Below are positions 16,108-23,590 of a stretch of 23,590 nucleotides of DNA, one piece after another. The position numbers and the translations under genes are program-made. Each line of letters opens with the position of its first letter. Within the stretch, counting starts at the first letter, position 1. The notes below the pieces were generated by a model, which saw only the letters and a program-made list of their open reading frames with translations, was not told the origin of the DNA and did not search any database. Source of the DNA: Bacteroidales bacterium (GTDB lineage Bacteria; Bacteroidota; Bacteroidia; Bacteroidales; UBA1556). Where the stretch lies: assembly GCA_023145955.1 (NCBI GenBank), contig JAGLDA010000016.1, positions 1-23,590 on the forward strand, written 5' to 3'.

Positions 16108-19100
16108 ACTTTTACCCCAATTACAATAATATCGTCAATTTGTTCAATATCACCACGCCAATCAATATGATTTTGCCAAAGAATTTCTCTTTGATCGGCC
16201 ATCGGTTTCTCATGAATATCAAGTATTAGTTTTTTAAATCTCTTGGTCATATATTTTTTACCCTTTTCGCCACCAAACTGATCGATATATCCATCACTAA
16301 GGATATAGAATATATCGCCTTTGTGAATATTGAACTTGATATTGGTAAAAGCATTTTTGTCACGTTCATGAATACCAATAGGCATTCTATCGGCCTTAAT
16401 AATACTAAGTTCACCATTACGAATCATATACATAGGATTATATGCTCCAGAATACTCCATTGTCATTTCATTAAAATCGTAAACACATATCGACATATCC
16501 ATACCATCTTTGGTATCGGTTGTAGAGCCTTCTTGATTTAGCGATGTTATTACATTTTGGCGTAGCATATCAAGGGCGGCAGATGCACTTTGTACCAATG
16601 GATTATTTGCAATTTCATTAAGGAATGAAATACCCATTATACTCATAAATGCTCCCGGAACACCATGCCCAGTGCAATCTGCAGCAGCAAGTAATATCTT
16701 GCCATTCTTTTCCATCATCCAATAATAGTCACCACTAACGATGTCTCTAGGTTTCCATAATACAAAATGATGAGGGAAGGATTTATTCATCTGACTTACA
16801 TTTGGAATAACAGCTTCCTGAATTCTCTGTGCATAGCGTATGCTACTTACTATTTCTTCACTCTTAGTTTCTATATCACTTTTTTGTTTCTGAATTTCTG
16901 CAGTAGCTTCATTTATTATAAGTTTCAATTTTCGAGTAGAGTATTGTATTGCACCCCAAACAAAAGCAATGAATAAAATAAAATAGACAATAAATGCCCA
17001 AATAGTTCTATTCCAAGGAGGATTTACTGTAAAGGAATAGCTCAGCTTTTCGCTTTCGTTACCATAAATGTCCCTAGTTTGTACCCAAAAAGTATAATCC
17101 CCTTCATGAAGATTTGTAAAACGTACCTCTGTCTTCAAATTCCACTGCTCCCAATGCTCATCATTGCCCTCAAGCCACCAACGGTATTCCAAATTACTAG
17201 ACACTTTGTTGCTTATTCCTGAAAACGCGAAAACTAAGTTGTTATCTTTATATTCTAGTATAGGAATTGAATTGTTGCTTTGCGAAGAAATGATTTCTCC
17301 TGATGAATTTGTATAAGTTCCACCAAAAATGGTTTTTTTATTGGTTTTTTCTATTTTATTAATAAATATATTTACTGTAGAAAAAGTGTCTATAGTTGTA
17401 ATGTTTTTAAGCTTTACTACGCTAAAATCACCCGCTGCCAATAGACCACCTTGAAATGAATGAAAAGCAAAAAATTTCCGTGCCTTTATTTGTTTGGAAA
17501 ACTCTGTATTCATGAAATAGGAGCCTTCAGAATTTGGACTAAAACTTTTGATAAATATCTTATCTTTATCTTTTGGGTAGCTAACAGTCCATGTTTTGCC
17601 ATAGAGGTCCTTATGAAACCTTAGTGTGAAATGATTCTTGATCCAATTGCCAAAATGAGAACTTGGCGTAAAGCTATTAGTTTCATTATTAAATTCATAT
17701 AGCCCGTTATCTGAGGCAAAAAATATTTTATCGTTATCCCTATGTATTATGTATGTGTCATTAGCAGATAGTCCATTTGTGGTATCAAATTCGACAACAT
17801 TAGCATTTATAATTTTATTATTATCAAATACAGGAGTGTTGAGCTTTAATAAACCATAAGTCCCCATCCATATATTATTCTCTTTATCAGCATTAATATC
17901 ATAGATTTGATATGATGTATTTTCAATAAGACCTTCATCAATCCATTCATCATCCTTGTAATACATACTAGATAAACCTCTTGGGTAAAGAGCAACCCAC
18001 ACCCTTCGGGGGTCTTTTTTATCTTGAAATAATGTATATGCTGATTCGTTATAGATTAAGCGGGTGCTTCCATCAGGCTTTTTTTCAACAATATTATTAT
18101 ATGTAATAAAAAGTAAACTTTTATATTCATCAAGATTAAAGTTTAGCAATTTATAGCAGCTCTTCCCTTTGCTAAGATTACCCTCTATAGGAAGAATTTT
18201 TGGGTTGCTTAATTTATTAATCTCATCAATGCAAAGCTTATGGTTATTGTCAAATGAACTTGTTTCTAGATACGATAATTGATTTTGTACCGCAAAAAAC
18301 ACAGTGTCATTATAGGTTTTTATATCTTCAATAGCGTTTTTTATTCCAAGTTTCTCTAGAGAGAAATATTCATAATTAGAGAAAATATCTATTCTACTAA
18401 TTCCTGTTTTATGAGCCGCCCATAGGATTTTGTTTTTATCTAGAAATAGGCTTTCTATAATATCGCTCTGTAAACCAGTGGATTTATCAATCTTTCTTAT
18501 AAAATTACCTTCGTTATCGATTATATAAATCCCTTTGTTTTCAATCCTTAATGCTATTAAGGAGTTTTGCATAACAAGAAAGCCCTGAACTTTAATTTTT
18601 GTTATAACGCTATCGAGCTGAGTATTGAAAAGGGTGCTTTTGTGAGTCTCTAAATCTAGTATTCTAAGTTCTTTTTTATTCTTATTATTTGTTATAAATA
18701 GTATTTTATTATCACCAAAATCTTGAAATGAACCAATATTAAACTTTCTTACAGAATTTTCTTCAGTAAAGTATTTTTCATCAGTAAGTAGGGGGATTAG
18801 TTTTTCATCCAGTAGTTTGTATAGACCTTTACTTTTAATTACAACAATAATCTGATTATTTACCACCGTCATATTACTAATCTCGTTTTCAGTATGTATG
18901 GTAGTAATATGCTTATTGTGATATTTGTATAAATAATTTCCTGAAACAAAATATACAGAAGAATCTTTACTTATAACAATTTGAGTTTTTGTAACTTCCT
19001 TCTGTTGAATTTCAGAAAGGAGTGTATCTAAGGGGTGATAAACAAAAATGCCTGTATCATTAGGGGTATAATATCCAAAGCCATTTTCATTTCCAATATA

Positions 19101-19370
19101 TATATTACCATCAAAAGCAACCGCAAGACCCCTTATTTCAGTAGCATTATTTGTAATATATTTGTTCCAAACACCAGTATATACAAGCAATCCGTCTTTA
19201 TTTCCAACGTAAATTGCATTTCGTGAATCTTGAGCAAAAGCGAAACAATGAGGTTGTGCTCCTAGGTTATCAGAATTGTATTTCTCAATAGGAAGTAAGC
19301 CCGTACTTTGTTGTGATACAGAGAAATAACTTACAAAAAGTAATGATATTGTTAGTAATATTCGATACAT
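16104..19370 (-). CDS. Propeller / Y_Y_Y sensor with SpoIIE-type PP2C phosphatase
   Basis: A 1088-residue one-pass signalling protein. It has a signal peptide (~1-19), a periplasmic two-component-regulator-type beta-propeller (~30-690, with repeats such as IWAAHKTGI, IWMGTYGLLKLN and IFFASDNGLYEF), a Y_Y_Y domain (~705-785), a membrane helix (~790-810), a linker coiled coil (~814-855), and a cytosolic SpoIIE/RsbU-like serine phosphatase (~865-1088). Metal-binding positions of the PP2C fold are present: Gly880-Asp881, Asp898 with GHG 901-903, DGMD 955-958, Asp1026 in SDGYID and Asp1079-Asp1080. Such proteins likely dephosphorylate an anti-sigma-factor antagonist after sensing an envelope signal. 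No partner gene is adjacent; the ligand is unknown. Its stop overlaps the DUF4271 start. Confidence 0.93.
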   Translation of the reverse strand: MYRILLTISLLFVSYFSVSQQSTGLLPIEKYNSDNLGAQPHCFAFAQDSRNAIYVGNKDGLLVYTGVWNKYITNNATEIRGLAVAFDGNIYIGNENGFGYYTPNDTGIFVYHPLDTLLSEIQQKEVTKTQIVISKDSSVYFVSGNYLYKYHNKHITTIHTENEISNMTVVNNQIIVVIKSKGLYKLLDEKLIPLLTDEKYFTEENSVRKFNIGSFQDFGDNKILFITNNKNKKELRILDLETHKSTLFNTQLDSVITKIKVQGFLVMQNSLIALRIENKGIYIIDNEGNFIRKIDKSTGLQSDIIESLFLDKNKILWAAHKTGISRIDIFSNYEYFSLEKLGIKNAIEDIKTYNDTVFFAVQNQLSYLETSSFDNNHKLCIDEINKLSNPKILPIEGNLSKGKSCYKLLNFNLDEYKSLLFITYNNIVEKKPDGSTRLIYNESAYTLFQDKKDPRRVWVALYPRGLSSMYYKDDEWIDEGLIENTSYQIYDINADKENNIWMGTYGLLKLNTPVFDNNKIINANVVEFDTTNGLSANDTYIIHRDNDKIFFASDNGLYEFNNETNSFTPSSHFGNWIKNHFTLRFHKDLYGKTWTVSYPKDKDKIFIKSFSPNSEGSYFMNTEFSKQIKARKFFAFHSFQGGLLAAGDFSVVKLKNITTIDTFSTVNIFINKIEKTNKKTIFGGTYTNSSGEIISSQSNNSIPILEYKDNNLVFAFSGISNKVSSNLEYRWWLEGNDEHWEQWNLKTEVRFTNLHEGDYTFWVQTRDIYGNESEKLSYSFTVNPPWNRTIWAFIVYFILFIAFVWGAIQYSTRKLKLIINEATAEIQKQKSDIETKSEEIVSSIRYAQRIQEAVIPNVSQMNKSFPHHFVLWKPRDIVSGDYYWMMEKNGKILLAAADCTGHGVPGAFMSIMGISFLNEIANNPLVQSASAALDMLRQNVITSLNQEGSTTDTKDGMDMSICVYDFNEMTMEYSGAYNPMYMIRNGELSIIKADRMPIGIHERDKNAFTNIKFNIHKGDIFYILSDGYIDQFGGEKGKKYMTKRFKKLILDIHEKPMADQREILWQNHIDWRGDIEQIDDIIVIGVKV

Positions 19371-19409
19371 TAGTGTTGTAATAGCTTAGTTATTGAACTC
19401 GTAAAAGTA

Positions 19410-19437
19410 CAAATATTATGAATATAAATTATTACAA
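19410..19437 (-). promoter_or_regulatory. Candidate promoter for the sensor phosphatase gene
   Basis: On the minus strand TTG (19435-19437), a 17-nt spacer, and AATATTTG (19410-19417), one mismatch from TAnnTTTG, lie 39 nt before the ATG. This might start a phosphatase-DUF4271-hemD transcript separate from the upstream genes. Confidence 0.3.
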
Positions 19438-19466
19438 TATTCTAATGATTAAAATAAATTCTATAT

Positions 19467-19883
19467 TTATTCAATTTTAATCCAAGTTAGTGTTTTCCAG
19501 AAGATGTATTTTGAGCCCACTACTTCAATTTCATTTTCGCGGTATTTTGTTATTTCTAAATTGAATACTAGCCCTTTTTCTGCACCATACATACTACCGT
19601 TTATCCATTGCTTTTCAATAACGTCAAACTCTAAATCTTTAATGATTTCCATTCCTAGAATTAAGTTATTTCTTTTGGTTTTATCGGGATTATTTATATC
19701 TAAAATTTGCCCATTTTCAAAATTATTAAGCTTTATTATTTTGCCAAAATATTTGTCGCCAACTCTATAGAGCTCTACATCAATAGAGTTGGGCAAGTGG
19801 TATCTGCCAATAATATCATCGGCATTTTGAGAAAAAACGCTTAAATTTATTAGTAGAGCTAGAATACTTATTAGTAATTTCAT
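19467..19883 (-). CDS. DUF2147 family secreted protein
   Basis: A 138-residue protein with a signal peptide of ~18 residues (ending SVFSQ). The mature part matches DUF2147: an early IIGRYHLPN, YFGKIIKLN, NNPDKTKRNNLILGMEII, a GSMYGAEKGLVFNLEI stretch, and a final Trp-containing strand (TLTWIKIE). The family is a small lipocalin-like beta barrel in the periplasm or at the outer membrane; function unknown. It starts 12 nt after the DUF2202 gene and ends 96 nt before the phosphatase gene, so it is the last member of the tight five-gene envelope group. Confidence 0.85.
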   Translation of the reverse strand: MKLLISILALLINLSVFSQNADDIIGRYHLPNSIDVELYRVGDKYFGKIIKLNNFENGQILDINNPDKTKRNNLILGMEIIKDLEFDVIEKQWINGSMYGAEKGLVFNLEITKYRENEIEVVGSKYIFWKTLTWIKIE

Positions 19884-19895
19884 AAATTAATTTTA

Positions 19896-20537
19896 TTAGT
19901 CACAAGAATGTCCTGATTCATGTGAGCCATTTATAATAGCATCATATGCATCTTGAGATAAAAATTGAGGAGAGTACGAATAACTATTATTATCCAAATT
20001 CTTGATAAAACCCCTTAGGTGATTTCTAGAACCTAATAGTAAAACATCATATGTGCATTTTAGGTCCTCATTATTAGTTTCTAGTATATATTTTTCTAAA
20101 TCAATAATATCAACTTCCTCAATTGTTGCGCCTACAATTAGTCCTGCAACTAGGGAATCTTTTCCATAACTAATTAGTTGATCATATAAATCCTGTAAAT
20201 CAGTATTATTAAATACCCCAGTATCTGGACTAACATTATCTGTTAAATTGTATTGCTCTAGTCTTTTAAGCAGCAAGTCCATGTGTTTTTGTTCGCTCTT
20301 ACTAATATTATTAAATATATTAGCACCCCATTCATTATACATATAGATGTATGCATCACGAGCAAGTTTTTCTTCTTCTCTCATAAAAATTAACCCGTCT
20401 GCTTCGGCTTTACTTATTTCCGAAGTTATAGGGGTATTGTCGTTATTATCATTTTCGTTGTCTTTATTGCAAGAAATAATGCTTGCTACTGTAATAAAAA
20501 ATATTACAATTAAAGATAATTTGATTGTGTTCTTCAT
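19896..20537 (-). CDS. DUF2202 ferritin-like lipoprotein
   Basis: A 213-residue protein with a lipoprotein signal peptide (Cys23 in SIISC) and an Asp/Asn-rich linker. The DUF2202 core follows: REEEKLARDAY (~53-63), ISKSEQKHM with Glu82 and His85, GATIEEVDIIDLEKY with Glu140/141, and SRNHLRGF with His173. These are the Glu and His ligands expected of a four-helix, ferritin-like dimetal site. The C-terminus, SHESGHSCD, adds more His and a Cys. The reaction is unknown; an oxidase or metal-binding role at the envelope is inferred. It sits 26 nt after the porin-like gene. Confidence 0.87.
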   Translation of the reverse strand: MKNTIKLSLIVIFFITVASIISCNKDNENDNNDNTPITSEISKAEADGLIFMREEEKLARDAYIYMYNEWGANIFNNISKSEQKHMDLLLKRLEQYNLTDNVSPDTGVFNNTDLQDLYDQLISYGKDSLVAGLIVGATIEEVDIIDLEKYILETNNEDLKCTYDVLLLGSRNHLRGFIKNLDNNSYSYSPQFLSQDAYDAIINGSHESGHSCD

Positions 20538-20563
20538 AATTGATTAAGTTTTAAAAATGGTTA

Positions 20564-21820
20564 TTAAAAGTTGTACTTTATCTTTGTGTAAATCATAGAG
20601 TTGTCTTTATATTGCCCAAATTGGCCTTCTTCATCTCCAACAAATATATTTGCTCCAAATAGGATATTGAAACTATCGTCAAAATCATAAGATATTTTAG
20701 GGCGAATAAGTGCATCGCCATTAGTTAGGCCGATATACGAAAATAACTCTAGATGCAGAGTTTCACGTAACATATCATAGTGAATAAGCCCTGTTGCCAT
20801 ATTATTTATTTCATCATCCATCATAAGGTCGTCATAATCTATAATATACTTCTGAATAAATTGCGCGCTTAATTTTACGGATCCAATATTAAAATCCAAA
20901 CCCACCACATAGTTTAAATAGTCTTTTTGAATTACTGCATCTTCTGCATTCATATCCTCAGTTTGAAAGTATTTACCGTTATAGTAAGCTGCTTCACCAC
21001 GTAGAATAACTCCTTTAATTTCGGAGCTAAAAGATCCACCGGCAACTGTAAGTCTATGATGTTCAGGAGTTATTATCAAATCTTTTAAGTAAGGTTTTGG
21101 AGGCATTGTAGACGTATCTTTTCCAAACACTTTCTGCACATGCATAGTGGGGGAGTCGTCCCAAGTATAGCCGCCCATTATCTCAAAGTCTATTTTTGAA
21201 GTCATTTGGGAGTATTTTAAGAAAAACTCACTATTTTCTAAAGAAGGAGTTATTTCGCTATTACTCCAATTGAAGGTAGGTGCTACAGGAAAATCAGGCT
21301 GGATATACCAAATTGAATTTGATGATGGGCGAATAGTGGGAGTAAACTGAGGAATATATATTGCCTCAATGGTTCCACTGCCAATATAGTAATCTAATTT
21401 GGCAGCAATAACACCAGTTCGTATTTCATCAAAATCGGGAAGTAAAAATTCGCTGAGATTTAAAGGAGAAACGATGTCTGTAATAAAAACTCCGTCTGCT
21501 TTACCCCATACTACTTGCTGCTTGCCAATACGAAGGTCAAAATTATCGAAATACATATCCACGTATAGCTCTCTCATGGTAAAGTTTAAACTATCCGAAT
21601 TATATAAAAAAAGCATTGGGTTAGCTTTAAAAGCCACTTTTTCTCCACGTTTTGCAAAATTTAGATTCAAGGTTTGCTGAGTAATTAGAAAATTCCCCTC
21701 TTTAAAATCTACACCTTCATAAGTACGAACAAAACCCGACATGTCGACATTTTGGGCTCTTAGTACTCCCACTGTTACAAACAGCATAGCTATTATTAAA
21801 CTTAGTTTTATTGTGTTCAT
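20564..21820 (-). CDS. Outer-membrane barrel protein, DUF1302/porin-like
   Basis: A 418-residue exported protein with a signal peptide (~1-22, ending VLRAQ), alternating amphipathic strands through its whole length, and a terminal Phe (IKYNF). The segment at 83-130 (RELYVDMYFDNFDLRIGKQQ, then VVWGKADGVFITDIVSPLN) strongly resembles DUF1302-type barrels, in which this block is followed by a conserved Pro-Leu/Asn turn. In other bacteria such barrels sit beside LolA-like proteins and RND transporters and are presumed to be the outer-membrane part of a lipid or hydrophobic-compound route. Here it is 11 nt after the OMPLA-like gene. The family call is by motif only. Confidence 0.72.
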   Translation of the reverse strand: MNTIKLSLIIAMLFVTVGVLRAQNVDMSGFVRTYEGVDFKEGNFLITQQTLNLNFAKRGEKVAFKANPMLFLYNSDSLNFTMRELYVDMYFDNFDLRIGKQQVVWGKADGVFITDIVSPLNLSEFLLPDFDEIRTGVIAAKLDYYIGSGTIEAIYIPQFTPTIRPSSNSIWYIQPDFPVAPTFNWSNSEITPSLENSEFFLKYSQMTSKIDFEIMGGYTWDDSPTMHVQKVFGKDTSTMPPKPYLKDLIITPEHHRLTVAGGSFSSEIKGVILRGEAAYYNGKYFQTEDMNAEDAVIQKDYLNYVVGLDFNIGSVKLSAQFIQKYIIDYDDLMMDDEINNMATGLIHYDMLRETLHLELFSYIGLTNGDALIRPKISYDFDDSFNILFGANIFVGDEEGQFGQYKDNSMIYTKIKYNF

Positions 21821-21831
21821 ATTATTGTGTT

Positions 21832-22719
21832 TTAAAATCTTAATTTTTCAGTCATTATACCGAATCGTATTACCGATATTTGGTGATTAAAATAAATATT
21901 ATAGTAATCCATTCCATGATATATTTGAGTAAAGAACCCGATGTCTTCCATAAATTTAGGATGATAATAAAATGTTAATCGAATATTTAATCTATTTAAA
22001 GAAATTACATCCCAATTATTTATATCATCAAGCATCCACATAAACTCTCCTTTGAGGGACATGCTCGCTTTATTGTTGTTTTCGGGTAATTTAAAGAACG
22101 ATATTAAGTTTTTCCATCTGTATTTGCTATATATACCATCCAATTCGTCTATAGAAAAACCTTTGGGATGCACCTCGAAAGAAGAGGAGAAAAACTGTAC
22201 TGCATTAAACTGTTTATTATATTTGGTTCGTATTAATCCTAATTCGTAATAATTTGTTGCAAAACTCCCATTCTTCGTATTTATCTCGCCATTCGCTAAA
22301 TAAAAAGCTCCATCTTGTCCATTTGAATGATGTGCAATTTTTCCGAACGCACTAAAGCTCTTTGCTTTATTCTTCGAACTTAAGGAATAGTATACTGTCA
22401 ACTGCGGAATATAACTAGGCGTTTGTACAGGAAACGATTCGTATTGATACATCCTTATTATAATTTGTGGTGTAATAACTCCCATAAGGCGAGAGTCTTT
22501 ACTCACTCTTACATTAAAGTTAGGTATTATGTTGCCCTCAAACCATAAAGGTTCAATATTCCCTATATCCGTAGGAAAAGTAATATAGCTATTTCCACTA
22601 TTTTCCTGTGCTATAGTTGCCAAATTAATCTTAGGGATTTCTATAATTGTATCCTTTTGCCCTAAAGCGGTACCTGTAGACAATAGTAGAAATAAAAATA
22701 TTGCAGCTATTTTATTCAC
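21832..22719 (-). CDS. OMPLA-like outer-membrane phospholipase A
   Basis: A 295-residue exported barrel with a signal peptide of ~20 residues (ending ALGQ). It resembles E. coli PldA at several points: SYIPQL (102-107) for NYEPQL; His130-x-Ser132-Asn133-Gly134 for the catalytic His-x-Ser-Asn-Gly; Asn156 in TNYYEL for the third catalytic residue, although 24 rather than 12 residues after the Ser; and a C-terminal TQIYHGM with YFNHQIS...FGIM for the PldA TQVYSG...YNFNQT...VGVM. It ends in Phe. OMPLA hydrolyses phospholipids that reach the outer leaflet. The start is GTG at 22719. It lies 17 nt after the LolA-like gene and 11 nt before the barrel gene. Catalytic activity is inferred from motifs. 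Confidence 0.72.
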   Translation of the reverse strand: MNKIAAIFLFLLLSTGTALGQKDTIIEIPKINLATIAQENSGNSYITFPTDIGNIEPLWFEGNIIPNFNVRVSKDSRLMGVITPQIIIRMYQYESFPVQTPSYIPQLTVYYSLSSKNKAKSFSAFGKIAHHSNGQDGAFYLANGEINTKNGSFATNYYELGLIRTKYNKQFNAVQFFSSSFEVHPKGFSIDELDGIYSKYRWKNLISFFKLPENNNKASMSLKGEFMWMLDDINNWDVISLNRLNIRLTFYYHPKFMEDIGFFTQIYHGMDYYNIYFNHQISVIRFGIMTEKLRF

Positions 22720-22736
22720 AATAATTATTTTTGTGT

Positions 22737-23501
22737 TTATATTCCCCTAGTCATCATTCTTTCAGAAAACTTAGAAGCTGAAACCCCAGTATTAATTTTG
22801 ATATTTGATAATTGAATTGTAGTTTTATGATTCTTTTGGATACTTTTCATTTCTGAGTGAGAGATTACCCAAAATCCTTCAATTTTTTCAACCTTTTTAA
22901 TAGTTAAGATTTTAAGTAAATCCCCATCTTCATCATAAAACTCTTTTTTCATGCCCACAAAATTGTCTTTACGAATCCAGGTTATTGTTTTAGAATAAAT
23001 ATATTCTTCATCTTTGGATATAGACTCTACCACATAACAAGCATGACCATCAACAGCCTCTTCCTTAATATATTTGTGATTATCGGCATCTAGTTTTCTG
23101 TCGCCAAGATCGTCGTATGTAAAATCTGATCCCATAAAATAGTCGCTTTTGCTATCACTAGAGATTCTTTTAACCCTTTTAAGTGCAGGTAAATAAATCC
23201 ATTGATCATCTGATTTGTCACTATCATAGCTCCAGTTCATAAATGATGTGTTTTTTACATCTGCAGGAGATAAAAAGAACATAACACTCTTTTCTACATC
23301 ACCAAATTCTTTGGAATATTGTTGAATTTTACGAATTCTTGTTTGATCACTTTTATTAGTTAAAGTCATTGTAAGAACAGAAGTAACATCCTCACCTGAA
23401 GGAAGATTATAAGCCTTTTCTACTATTTGTTTTCCAGTCATTTGCGCGCTTGCACTGATACTTACTATTAGCAATAGTGCCATTAATTTAATTACTTTCA
23501 T
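22737..23501 (-). CDS. LolA-like outer-membrane lipoprotein-sorting family protein
   Basis: A 254-residue periplasmic protein with a signal peptide (~1-20, ending SASAQ). After TGKQIVEKAY, the body is a single LolA/LppX-like half-barrel. The most diagnostic part is 99-135: DQWIYLPALKRVKRISS, then SDYFMGSDFTYDDLGDR, the hallmark of the 'outer membrane lipoprotein-sorting protein' family (PF17131-like). Members are usually encoded next to an RND/MMPL inner-membrane transporter and are thought to carry a lipid or lipid-linked cargo across the periplasm. The gene starts 89 nt from the window edge, so the transporter, if present, would lie just outside. It heads the five-gene envelope group within this window. 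Confidence 0.88.
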   Translation of the reverse strand: MKVIKLMALLLIVSISASAQMTGKQIVEKAYNLPSGEDVTSVLTMTLTNKSDQTRIRKIQQYSKEFGDVEKSVMFFLSPADVKNTSFMNWSYDSDKSDDQWIYLPALKRVKRISSDSKSDYFMGSDFTYDDLGDRKLDADNHKYIKEEAVDGHACYVVESISKDEEYIYSKTITWIRKDNFVGMKKEFYDEDGDLLKILTIKKVEKIEGFWVISHSEMKSIQKNHKTTIQLSNIKINTGVSASKFSERMMTRGI

Positions 23502-23540
23502 GCTTTTTTGTTTTAATAATTATTAATATTTTATTTTTTA

Positions 23541-23590
23541 AAGGTTTAAAGGCTTAAAGGTTCAAAAGTTCAAAAGTTTAAATGGTTCAA
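23541..23590. repeat. 8-bp imperfect tandem repeat at the window edge
   Basis: Consecutive units AAGGTTTA, AAGGCTTA, AAGGTTCA, AAAGTTCA and AAAGTTTA are followed by AATGGTTCAA, the consensus being AARGYTYA. The array lies 40 nt upstream of the LolA-like gene and runs off the window end, so its full copy number is unknown. Confidence 0.85.

Noticed and set aside
19453..19471. AATAAAT/ATTTATT hairpin at the end of the DUF2147 gene, a possible terminator.
   Set aside because: The stem is only A-T pairs, overlaps the stop codon and lacks a clear T-run, so it cannot be separated from background.
23541..23590. The terminal repeats as a CRISPR array.
   Set aside because: Units are 8 bp, contiguous and without spacers.

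Overview
This AT-rich window looks like a chromosomal segment of a Bacteroidota bacterium, probably class Bacteroidia. The evidence is: TAnnTTTG-type -7 boxes upstream of several genes with no Shine-Dalgarno sequences; a long IspG with a central insertion; a DUF4271 gene beside hemD; panD followed by a YbhN-like membrane protein; a stand-alone RfaE2; and a sensor phosphatase of the propeller/Y_Y_Y/SpoIIE type. I see no rRNA, tRNA, insertion sequence, phage gene or CRISPR array, and no strong sign of recent transfer.

Positions 1-6430: three tandem paralogous outer-membrane barrel-like proteins (minus strand; the genes at 1534-2154 and 894-1511 are 22 nt apart, the third is set off by 195 nt holding a stem-rich element). 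They diverge from a plus-strand pair of large secreted DUF3857/transglutaminase-like proteins spaced 4 nt apart. The first has an intact Cys-His-Asp triad; the second seems to have lost the Cys and His. A long bidirectional hairpin terminator separates this pair from ispG.

Positions 6500-10630 (minus): ispG (isoprenoid precursors), then galE and rfbB, two sugar-nucleotide enzymes for surface polysaccharides. A 428-nt AT-rich region with inverted and direct repeats lies between galE and a divergent orphan sigma-54 response regulator (11056-12405), which has the best promoter in the window.

Positions 12418-14286 (minus): a tight operon panD, YbhN-like membrane protein, rfaE2, spaced 2-4 nt.

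Positions 14400-23501 (minus): eight co-directional genes with no gap over 96 nt and a good terminator only at the far end, after hemD. They run: LolA-like lipoprotein-sorting-type protein, OMPLA-like phospholipase barrel, DUF1302-like barrel, DUF2202 ferritin-like lipoprotein, DUF2147 protein, then sensor-phosphatase, DUF4271 membrane protein (ATGA overlap) and hemD. The first three form the most interesting unit: a candidate envelope lipid-handling system that includes an outer-membrane phospholipase. LolA-like/barrel pairs of this kind usually accompany an RND (MMPL) transporter, which would lie just beyond the right edge. An 8-bp imperfect tandem repeat sits at that edge.
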